A DNA stretch of 64,000 bases, taken from positions 448,004,980 through 448,068,979 of the forward strand of contig NC_085137.1 in assembly GCF_035046485.1 (NCBI RefSeq), read 5' to 3'. Numbering within the stretch: the first letter of the stretch is position 1; every line of letters starts with the position of its first letter. A program made the translations under genes and the position numbers. Below are positions 25,201 to 37,200 of the stretch, one piece after another. This DNA comes from Aedes albopictus. Its lineage: Eukaryota > Arthropoda > Insecta > Diptera > Culicidae. Under the pieces are notes generated by a model. It searched no databases and was not told the origin of the DNA. It saw nothing but the letters and a program-made list of their open reading frames with translations.

Positions 25201-28200
25201 TGATCTACGTCCGAGTGCCAGGGAAGGACTCTAAGCTCAACTGTGCACTATGGTCCTCCGGAAAGTAGGGGGTAGTTGTCAGGCCCTACGAGCCAGCCGT
25301 AAAAAACCATTGTAACGGAAAATCAGTAACAGAATAATACGAACCGAGACCAACGGCAACGACCCTAGCGATCAAAAAGGACTTGCGATTGGAAACTCGG
25401 TACGTGGAACTGCCGATCTCTCAACTTCATTGGGAGCACCCGCATACTCGCCGATCTACTGAAGGACCGCGGGTTCAGCATCGTAGCGCTGCAGGAGGTG
25501 TGTTGGACAGGATCCATGGTGCGAACGTTTAGAGGTAATCATACCATCTACCAGAGCTGCGGCAACACACGCGAGCTGGGAACAGCTTTCATCGTGATGG
25601 GTAATATGCAGAGGCGCGTGATCGGTTGGTGGCCGATCGACGAAAGAATGTGCAGGTTGAGGATCAAGGGCCGATTCTTCAACTTCAGCATAATAAACGT
25701 GCACAGCCCACACTCCGGAAGTACTGATGATGACAAGGACGCATTTTACGCGCAGCTCGAACGCGAGTACGACCGCTGCCCAAGCCACGACGTCAAGATC
25801 ATCATAGGAGATTTGAACGCTCAGGTAGGCCAGGAGGAGGAATTCAGACCGACGATTGGTAAGTTTAGCGCCCACCAGCAAACGAACGAAAACGGCCTAC
25901 GACTCATTGATTTCGCCGCCTCCAAAAATATGGCCATACGTAGCACCTTTTTCCAACACAGCCTCCCTTATCGTTACAGAGATTTTCTAACGGCCTTTCG
26001 GAAGATTTAGTTTGCGTCAAATTTAATTTCATTTCGAATTTATAAAATAGTGTTCCAATCCAAAAAATCCAGTGCCTATTCGCGTGTGCAAAAGTATGTT
26101 TGTGGTTCCGGGCTCCTGCATTATCCCACTGATGTCGGTGCAATTGAATTGTCCGTATAAACTACCGGAGTGAAGAAAATGCGGTCGTTTTGGGACGTGT
26201 TTCGAGGTCCCTTACGTGAATCCTGAATTGGATGCTGAGCGGCTGATTTGGTGAGAAAGTTCCAACTACTTTTCCCCTTTTTTCAAAAATAAATTAGATG
26301 TACAATTACTTTTGGTCTGTATCCAAGCCCGTATCATACAGTAGACTTTCGTTTCCATTATTTCTAGAACTTTTTATATTTTACATTTTTAACACATTCA
26401 GTGACAAGTAGACTACGTTTTCCGCGTTTTATTTAAGCCTAGATTCGTAATATCGCGGGTGTAAAAGAAAAAAACAGTTTTTATTGAAATGGTTTTACCA
26501 TTTTTTTATTAGCTTCTTTTTTGTTTGAGGTAAATCGAGATATAATTTTTTTTATCATATTGATGTGTGATGATGTCACCTATCAAACTGCGTGCTGTGT
26601 CAAAAATATCTCACTAACAGGCATTCCTAAGACAATCTAACCTAGGCTAAACGTCGCGTTCAGTTCATTTCTGTGTGAAATGGACTAAAGATTTCTGCTT
26701 CCTAACGGAGTGGAGACGCGCGATAGGATTTTCTTTTTAGCTTGTTTTCGCGTGGAAAAGTGCTCGACCCCGTAAACACTGTTAATATTCCCTGAAAATG
26801 ACGCGAATTTGGGGTCGATTTCAATCGAAATTTTTCGCGTGTGCATCGTTCATCGTAAAACAAAACAAGAATCGGTCCGTTGATTGTAGCAATTTGTTTA
26901 CCAAGACAAAATCCCTAGTACACCTTCCCTTCCCATATCCAAACTCCTAGTGATTTCTCGTAGTAACGCAGAGAATTCCTCGGTTATTGGCCTAAGCGAG
27001 ATTCACGTCATCACTTCCTTCCCTATCCTCAATTGACCTGCATTCGGACGCGGCCGGCGCTGGTATTGCTTATTGAAAAGTATTGGGATTCCAGCATTTA
27101 CACAATGAGGAGAAAGCTTGTCCCAAGCATCACCTGTTGGTTCTTTGTGTAAATGCAGTTGTCCTTGCAATAACAGAAGAGCAACCGCGGGCGGTCAATC
27201 ATGCTCATGCTCATGCTCATGCTCATGCTCACAGCCTCCCTTATCGTTACACCTGGAGATCACCACAGCAGACGGAATCTCAAATCGACCACGTTCTGAT
27301 TGACGGACGGCACTTCTCCGACATTATCGACGTCAGGACCTATCGTGGCGCCAACATCGACTCCGACTAGAGATGGTCGGGTTTCAGATTTTACAGACCC
27401 GAACCCGACCCGTACCCGAGAATTTTTTGTTCCGTCAAACCCGGACCCGACCCGAACCCGAAAATTTTTCATCAATCAAACCCGAACCCGACCCGAACCC
27501 GAAAAAAAATATTTATCAATAAACCCGACTGAAACCCGAGTTGAAAAATGATCGTTAAATGTTAAATGTTAAATGTTAAATAAAACATTTTCTAGATACT
27601 GATTTATCTACACTGGTATGAAACCCGACTTAAACCCGGCGTTGTTCAAACCCGACCCGACCCGTACCCGAAATTTTTGAAATTGTTTAAACCCGGACCC
27701 GACCCGAACCCGAGCTTTTAACAAATTTCCAAGCCCGAACCCGACCCGTACCCGTCGGGTTCGGGTTCGGGTCGGGTTTCGGGTTTGAAAACCCGAAACC
27801 CGACCATCTCTAACTCCGACCACTATCTGGTGATGGTCAAACTGCGCCCAAAACTCTCCGTCATCAACAATGTACGGTACCGGCGACCGCCACGGTACAA
27901 CCTAGAGTGACTGAAGCAACCGGATGTCGCCTCAGCATACGCGCAGAATCTCGAGGCCGCGTTGCCAGACAAGGGCGAGCTCGATGAGGCCCCTCTAGAG
28001 GACTGCTGGAGTACAGTGAAAGCAGCCATCAACGACGCAGCCGAGAGCACCATCGGGTACGTGGAACGGAATCGACGGAACGAATGGTTCGACGAAGAGT
28101 GCAGAACGGTTTTGAAGGAGAAGAATGCAGCGAGGGCGGTAATGCTGCAGCAAGGGACTCGACAGAACGTGGAACGTTACAAACAGAAGCGGAAACAGCA

Positions 28201-31200
28201 GACCCGCCTCTTTCGGGAGAAAAAAGCGCCGCCTGGAAGAAGCGGAGTGTGAAGAAATGGAACTGCTGTGCCGTTCCCAAGAAACACGGAAGTTCTATCA
28301 GAAGCTCAACGCATCCCGCAACGGCTTCGTGCCGCGAGCCGAAATATGCAGGGATAAAGACGGAGGCCTCTTGACGGACGGACGTGAGGTGATCGAAAGG
28401 TGGAAGCAGCACTTCGATCAGCACCTGAACGGCGTGGAGAACGTAGGCACGGGAGCCCACGGCAACGGAAGGAACGACGACGCCAGTGCAGCGGAGGACG
28501 GAAATGAACCAACTCCCACGCTGATGGAAGTTAAGGCTGCCATTCACCAGCTCAAAACCAACAAAGCAGCTGGTAAGGATGGTATCGCAGCTGAACTCAT
28601 CAAGATGGGCTCAGAAAAGTTGGCCACCTGTCTGCATCGGCTGATAGTCAGGATCTGGGAAACCGAACAGCTACCGGAGGAGTGTAAGGAAGGGGTAATC
28701 TGCCCCATTCACAAGAAAGGCGACCATTTGGAATGTGAGAACTTCAGGGCGATCACTATTTTGAATGTTGCCTACAAAGTGCTATCCCAGATCATCTTCC
28801 GTCGTCTGTCACCTAAAACAAATGAGTTCGTGGGAAATTATCAAGCCGGCTTCATCAACGCCCGGTCGACAACGGACCAGATCTTTACCGTACGGAGAAT
28901 CCTCCAGAAATGCCGTGAATACCAGGTCCCAACGCACCACCTGTTCATCGACTTCAAAGCGGCATACGATAGTATCGACCGCGCAGAGCTATGGAGAATC
29001 ATGGACGAAAACGGCTTTCCTGGAAAGCTGACTAGACTGATTAAAGCAACGATGGACGGTGTGCAAAACTGCGTAAGGGTTTCGGGTGGACTATCCAGTT
29101 CATTCGTATCTCGCCGGGGACTGCGACAAGGTGACGGACTCTCATGTCTACTCTTCAACATCGCGCTGGAAGGTGTGATGCGACGAGCCGGGCTCAACAG
29201 CCGGGGAACGATTTTCACAAAATCCGGTCAATTTGTGTGCTTTGCGGACGACATGGACATTATCGCTAGAACATTTGGAACGGTGGCAGAACTGTACACC
29301 CGCCTGAAACGCGAAGCAGCAAAGGTCGGACTGGTGGTGAATGCCTCAAAAACAAAGTACATGCTGGTAGGCGGAACCGAACACGACCGGATCCGTCTGG
29401 GTAGTAATGTTACGATAGACGGGGATACTTTCGAGGTGGTGGAGGAATTCGTCTACCTCGGATCCTTACTGACGGCTGACAACAACGTGAGCCGTGAAAT
29501 TCGGAGGCGCATCATCAGCGGAAGTCGGGCCTACTACGGGCTCCAGAAGAAACTGCGGTCGAAAAAGATTCACCCACGCATCAAATGCACCATGTACAAA
29601 ACGCTAATAAGAACGGTGATCCTCTACGGGCACGAGACATGGACCATGCTCGAGGAGGACCTACAAGGACTCGGAGTTTTCGAGCGACGCGTGCTAAGAA
29701 CGATCTTCGGCGGTGTGCAGGAGAACGGTGTGTGGCGGAGAAGGATGAACCACGAGCTCGCTGCACTTTACGGCGAACCCAGCATCCAGAAGGTGGCCAA
29801 AGCCGGAAGGATACGGTGGGCAGGGCATGTTGCAAGAATGCCGGACAACAACCCTGCAAAGCTGGTGTTTGCAACGGATCCGGTTGGCACAAGAAGGCGT
29901 GGAGCGCAGAGAGCACGATGGGCGGACCAGGTGGAGCGTGACTTGGCGAGCATTGGGCGCGACCGAGGATGGAGAGCGGCAGCCACAAACCGAGTATTGT
30001 GGCGTACTATTGTTGATTATGTCTTGTCTTAATGATGTTGAACAAATAAATGTAATGTATGTAGGATGTTGGGGTCAATATGACCCAGATAGGCACGTTG
30101 AACGTACACTACGCCATTGTGATGCGAAAAACCTAACATCTTAGGAGGGTTAATAATGCTCTATCAAATTGTTACCGGCTACCTAAACTTTGATATTGTT
30201 ATTATGAAGAAACTAGAAACATTCAACAGAAAATTATATGGGATAGATGTGAACTACTTAGTCATGACCGAGTCGACGCCAGATCAACAAGACAATTCGA
30301 TCGACGTGAACGTTCTGTTAACTTCAGGTTCTGTTAAAAGATCTGCAAAAAAGCCAGAGTTCATCACAGGAACCAAGTCCATTGATAACGTCCAGCTTCT
30401 GGGTCGGTTTTACCTCCAGAGAAAGGTTAAGGTGATTAGTAACACCGCGACTTTCCACTGAGTGCAGCTTCCGTCAATCAGAACCTCGTCCTCAAACTAC
30501 CGCTTGTTGTTGTGCATCATGCCTTCGCTAATAACCTCAACGGTGAAGAAGACTGGTGGTCAGGACGTTGAAGAAACGGCATTTCAAGGAAAAGATCGCA
30601 ATCGATCGCGGTATGGGGCAGCAAAGGTTTCTATAACGTGAGACGTGAGGGACACTAGTTCTACTTGATCTGGCAACCATCAACGGAGTCGACTTGATTG
30701 GAGAAGAATGTCATAGCATCGTGGAGAAAACGTTGATCCGGAAGAATCCTATGCACACTTGCAACGTGTTCTTCAACGGATTGATCAACGAAGTCTAGCA
30801 GGTAGAGTTCGGACACTCGTGGTTGTTGTACCAGTACAAACAAATGTTTACGGCTCGAGCACGTTACGGCACAGTCAGTGACTCGTCGTCGAATCATATT
30901 TCAATGGAATCTAGTTGGAGGAGTTGCTTCGTACAGGATATATACTTCTTGGATCGCAATGAACATCTGTCGGATGCGGTTTCGCGAGTGCTTGCCGTCG
31001 AAGGCGTCAACTACCTAGAAGGAAACACCATTCTAGGAGGCATCGAGTCCGTCAGATCGGTCAACAACGTTACGTTCGAAACGTAGCATTTACTACTCAA
31101 GTTGGTTCATAAAAGGCTGAACGGAGAGCTCTACCGAAAATCCAAGTTCCCAGCAACACTTGATCTACCAATTGTCGATGGCGACATTGGAGGTGAACAT

Positions 31201-34200
31201 GATCAACGACAAAGCTTACAAAGAGTTCGTGGACAGCCTAGTACGTAATGAAGAGGCGATTAGAATTGGGATAGCGATTACGTTGGCTCAGAATTTAAAG
31301 GCTAATAATCTGAATTTGAGCCAAGTCATAAAGAAGGTAGGATTTAATTATTATCGCAAATAGAGACCGAGAATATCTATGCAATGTGCAGTGTGCATCT
31401 TTACATCGATCATTGGAAAAATGTTTGTTAGGAAAAAGAGAGATCTGGAAGTCCATTTTGACAAGTGAAGCGATCTTCAAATATTGTTTTCTGTCTGAAC
31501 TCAAACTCTAGAATGACGAAATTTATTTAGGAAATGATCTGTTAACTTTGAATATTTCATTTCATTTCATATCACCTAACTACATTCTTTAAGTTTTCTT
31601 GGAGCCAAAATATCGAAGTAATTGTTTATACCGGACTGTAAAATGTTAAGTCAGCAACCTGTAAGAAACCTGCTCGGAGTACTTGTATACCGTAGAAATA
31701 CTCGAACAAAATTCGTCACACTATTATCCACATTTCCTCACATCAACAACGTAACCGCGGGGTCATAGGAAAGATGACCGAACAGCTTCCCCGCTGCCAT
31801 GAATCATGTTCATATTTTTAGACTCTACGGTACGTCCGCCGGTAAAAACAACCAATTTCGCATGCTCACCTACTCACACAGTGACTGATTTTCAGTAAGT
31901 TTAGCCTAGTGACTCTTTTATGATGGGCTTGACCGTTAGGAGACGTACGGTTTGTTTTGTGTGCTTTGCCGTATTCTTGGCAATGTTTTAATGTCTCTAG
32001 GCGCATCTTCGCTCATTTTTGGCGAATGGCCCATTTGTATCGGTCAAACTGTTAATTGATTTGTTGTGGTGTATAGAATCTTGGAAATACACATCCGTGA
32101 TTCACGATATGTGCAAACCTATTCGAAACCGACAGATATCTGTATGACCTGTACTGTATAATGGATTGAGATGTAGGGGCATCTGGGGTAATATGCACTG
32201 TCGAGGCAAAACGCACCCCCTTGATTTTTCAGGAGTTATCGGTTTTGGAGCTTTGAAACCTTGCCAGTCTTATAGAACGTCCTTATTAATGAGCACCTGG
32301 AAAATTTTACATATCTGCGTTACGTAATTAGTGAGAAAAATGAATTAAATCAAAACGCAGGTTTCTGATGTAATTTTTCCGATCGTTTGTCGAACGATTT
32401 GAAGGTGAAAACCGACCAAATATCTTAAGCTGTTGTATTTATTCAGGTAATTGAGGGTAATACTAAGCGCAGAAATAATAACATAAACAGTAATGTACAT
32501 AAATTATATATGGGTCATTCCATATGAAGTGACCGAGAAAATGTGAAAACTTGCGACCGACCATCACGGATTTGAACCAAATTTGGTTGAAACATTTGTT
32601 TAGATGGAAAAAGAAAAAATCCAAATTTTGGTGCCGATCGGATCACCCCTCGGCCCGTGGCAGCACCCCTCGTTTTGGCCGATATGAAAATTATCCTCTC
32701 TTTCTTTTATTTTTATCATTGAAACGATTGCACCTACACATTTTCGACCTTCGGCTTTTTTAAAGGAAATCGTTCAGGGAATCCAGCAACAATATTATTT
32801 TTTTGGTACAGTGTTGCCAGGTACCATATTTTTCAATTTTAAAACTAAAAATCGATTTTTCTCAAAATACGTATATTTTGATTTTAAAAATTTTGATTTC
32901 ATCGTGTTTATCAGACATTTTTCTATCGAAAAAGCTTAACTCCTCAAAGTAATTTGCGTCGTTCCTGAGATATAGCGTTTTTAAGAAAAAATATTCATTT
33001 TTTTCATATAAAGTATCATATAAAATCAGGTGCAGTTTACGAATTTCGCAAAAAAAATTGTTCGATGCCATACAAAGACGTTTTGTTTTTTGAAAATTAC
33101 AGTGTTGCCAGTTCATTAATTATGAGTCGTAATGGACTAGCATAACCTGTTGAACTAAAAAAATGTAGCTGAGATTGAGATCATCAATTCTAAACAAATT
33201 TCATATATTTTAACATTATCTGAACAGAAGTGCTGCCAAATATGTAATATTTATTGTAGAAATCTTAATTTTATTAGAACATTAGTATGAAATCTAATTA
33301 ACAAGCCAAAAGTATTTTTTTTATTTAGGTTTAGTACATTTGGCAACATCGACGTAAAATATATTCAGGAAAACATTTGATAAGTGTATTTATAAGCAAC
33401 AGTGCTGAAAATGTAATTTCAATATAACTACATTCAATGACCCACAGCTAATTTCAGAAGCTGAACCTGAAAATATGGAATATGATAAAATATGAAGTAT
33501 GATATCCTTTGGAATTAGATAATATTAGATACTACGCATCTTCGCGCAACTGGTAGCTCAGACTTCAGTATTTTTATTTTATATTCGAAGGTCCAACTCC
33601 TTATAAAAATCCCTGTAAAAATAACTTTTGATTGATTTTTACGGCAGTGTTGCCAAGTATGCTAGTATTTATCGGAAACGCAAACAATAGGTGCAGGTAT
33701 TGCGTTTACTCTTACTGGATTGCCGAATAATAGATCATGTCTTTTATTGTCCCAGGCAGAGAAGTGAAGAACAGTGTTGGGTATTGTGTTGTCTATTGAT
33801 GTGATTGCATATGGTATGAGTTTTTGTTTGTTCTTCGTGGCGAAGAATGAACAAAAATTTCTGAGTGAAATGGATTAGTGGCGTTTGCTCCCTAGAGCCT
33901 ACTTTTCTTAGGCTTTTTTTGCATGGAAAAGAGATCGGTTGTACGCGAATGTTAATTCCGATAAATCAAATCGATTGTTCGATCAATTATAGGTGACTCC
34001 CAGATCGACAATGTATAGTATCATATTAAGAATTCGCCTCACTCCATTCATATTCACTCCTTTTTGCTGAATCGAATCGAGAAAGATGCAGCAAACGGAT
34101 TGTCGTGATCAAGCACATATCCCCATCACCAGTGGAAAGCCATACGCAAGTTGCTTGACATGGATATTCGTTGCCGTTCGTCGCAGTTTTGATCGCAAGC

Positions 34201-37200
34201 GAATGAATGAATGGCGAATGGAGAAGAATGCTGGTGAGTGATCGAAGTGGCTGCTGTCGTCGCTGATAAAGCCTAGTACGCACCTGGTAAGAAAAGCACT
34301 CAAGAAAAAATCCCTCTAATTACCAAAGGAATTTTGACAACTGATTAGTATGGGAGGAAAAGAAATTTCATTTCTTTTCAGCTGCGGACTGCTCAAGAAA
34401 TTTTGACAACGAAATCATTTCTTGACCGTTTTTTGTCCTATCCTTTTCCACAGTACTTTTGAGGTGCGTACTACACTTAAGCAAACACACAAACTAAAGC
34501 GACAATCGTTCGCTGCGATTAACCATGGAGTAGCAATTATGAATTGTGTTGCCATCTATGCTCATAAACATGCAGTGTTGCCAAATGTGCTCGTTATGTA
34601 TAAAAACAGAATTCATTTGTTTTTATTTGGTGTTATCTATTTACGAAAGCTTTTGTGTAAATTAGATGTTTACAATAAAAATGACATATGTGGCAACACT
34701 TCCATCTACAACATCGTTGAAATGAATAAAATGACAATTGAAATGAATTTCACAATAGATACATTTTATATTTTAACAATTTATCCTCATCTTTTCCAAT
34801 AAACCAATTTTTTTTATTGCTAACTATCAAACTAACAATAACTGTCAATTATCGGGTCATTCTGTTAGATAGGACCATAAACAAAAAAACACAGACAAAC
34901 AGACGTAACATTGGAAAAATTCCAACGACCACGGTTTTAACGATCTTTTTAAACGTTTATAGTTGTAGCTTTCACAACCAGAGGTGCGCACATCATTTTT
35001 CTACGCGTTAAACGTTTCACCTAGTGTGAACTAGGCGATGGATTTTCGCGAAAAATTTTCTAGGTGTTACGTCTGTTTGTCTGTGAAGAAAAGGTCAACA
35101 GCAGGGTCGTAAGAGAAGATGTATATTGTTTTTATCCCGTTCACACATCTTGCAACACACATGGTGCGCATTTTCAGAATAACCTGTACATTGTCAAACA
35201 CTTGAAGGTTAGGTTTCATGGTATAATAAAAAAGGTAAACTGGCAACACTGTCACAATTTTTTTAATCCTTTTTATATTCGATATTGTTCAAATCAGCAC
35301 AAAACGTGATTATATGGCATCGAACAATGTTTTTTTTACGAAATTTATAAACTGCACCTGATTTTATATGATACTTTATATCAAAAAAATGAATATTTTT
35401 TCCTTAAAACGCTATATCTCAGGAACGACGCAAATTACTTTGGGGAGTTAAGCTTTTTCGATAGAAAAACGTCTGATAAACACGATGGAATCAAAATTTT
35501 TAAAATTAAAATATACGTATTTTGAGAAAAATCGATTTTTAGTTTTAAAATTGAAAAATATGATATCTGGCAACACTGTACCAAAAAAATAATATTTTTT
35601 ATGGATTCCCTGAACGATTTCCTTTCTAAAAGCCGAAGGTCAAAAATGTGTAGGTGCAATCGTTTCAATGATAAAAATAAAAGAAAGAGAGGGTAATTTT
35701 CATATCGGCCAAAACGAGGGGTGCTGCCACGGGCCGAGGGGGGATCCGATCGGCACCAAAATTTGGATTTTTTCTTTTTCCATCTAAACAAATGTTTCAG
35801 CCAAATTTGGTTCAAATCCGTGATGGTCGATTGCAAGCGGTCGGTCACTTGGCGTGGAATGACCCATATTTTAAACAATTTTATTTTTTACTCTTGATTG
35901 GGGCAATATGCACTCCATGTGTTGGGGCAAAACGCACCTATAGAAAACAAGCTGTAATCATATCTATGAGCACTGTGTAAGTAATCGCAAATGAAATTGA
36001 GCTATTATTCGTCTTAAAACCTTAGAAAACATGCATTTTCTCTAAAAAGGGAAGAGATTTATAAACTCGACAGTGCATCTTGCCCCAATGTTGTGGTGCG
36101 TCTTACCCCTTTGTTTGAGTGCATCCTGCCCCATTGTTGTAGTGCATTTTACCCCGAGCATGGGTGCATACTGCCCCGCATAAACTTACGAAGCCGTAAT
36201 GTTGGTCTTCACAAAAAACGTTATTTTCAAAAGCTATACTATATAAGGGAAAAAGTTTTGTTCGAGATCGCTTAGAATGCAAATATTTGCAATGAATGCA
36301 TGCATTAAAACAATAAATTATTGTCCTTTTATATGCATTTGGACGCATCTTCCTTAACTGGTGCGTATTACCCCAGAATCCCCTAACTGAACTAACCAAT
36401 GTCAACTCTCTTTCTCTGGCCCAATGAAACCATAATAACTCCTTCACCAAAACAGCTGAAGCGACAGGCGACCACTTGAGACGCTACTACTTCATGGCCC
36501 CCAACTGCTACCATCGAAACCGACGACGCGACAACCAACGTCTACCATCTATCCATCAACTTGTACAGTAAAAGTAAGGTGTCTCGTCGTCGTTTCTTCT
36601 CGCCCACACTTCGCAAGTTCGCAAAGAGCGTGGAAAGATTAATGGGACCGTTACCGGATCAAGAGCACACCTCGCTAGAATAAAATGCGCGACCCGTGTG
36701 TTTGGCAACGACCACCTTACACGCGCGCATGAAGATAACTGCCCGAGTAGAAATCAATTCGGTTGATTTTCCAAAAGTTGACGAAACATCAACTGTCACT
36801 AATCAACTTGTTGGCTCCTCTGGCAAGAATTAAATTGATCATCAAATACTGTTTTGTTCAGAACTGATCTTTCTACCATATGGATACTTCATTCTGCTCG
36901 GGTCTCTATGTATACGGCTGTATCACCGTCCGTAACGCGTCAACTCGCGTTTAAAACAATAAATTTAATTGCCAAACATCAACGTTAAACCCAACGCAAC
37001 GTAAAGATCGCGCGTGAGGTTCGTTTGTGATCACCGCGCTGAGCCAAGCCAACGATAGTTAGAATCGTCTTCGTGTAGCGGCAGCAGTGGCAAAGCTCTG
37101 TTTTGGTCGTGCAGAGTGTTTATTTGTTTACATTATACAGCAGTGCTGCTGTAGACACCGCCAGGGATGGGAACACTCACTTGCAGAGAGTTACACTCAC

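Larger units (their letters stand above)
24941..30060 (+). mobile_element. Near full-length RTE-clade retrotransposon with two nested insertions
   Basis: A 14-bp duplication GTAGGATGTTGGGG flanks it at 24927-24940 and 30061-30074. Subtracting the nested inserts (25979-27251 and 27368-27820) leaves about 3.4 kb, the usual RTE size. It encodes a single endonuclease-reverse transcriptase on the plus strand. It sits within an older short inverted repeat whose right end (CTAACATCTTAGGAGGG) follows at about 30133. The copy is inactive because of the insertions, a nonsense codon and a frameshift. Confidence 0.85.
32174..36385. mobile_element. TA-flanked inverted-repeat element enclosing a second element
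   Basis: The left end reads TAGGGGCATCTGGGGTAATA and the right end, reversed, TAGGGGATTCTGGGGTAATA, with TA at both tips, as in Tc1/mariner-type MITEs. The right part carries several repeats of the type GTGCATNNTGCCCCA (36075-36180). The outer element is about 850 bp once the inner insertion (32511-35866) is removed. No transposase. Confidence 0.7.

Noticed and set aside
27300..27823. TR-rich and VRVGSGF-rich small proteins
   Set aside because: Products of CCCGAACCCGACC runs in the hAT MITE.
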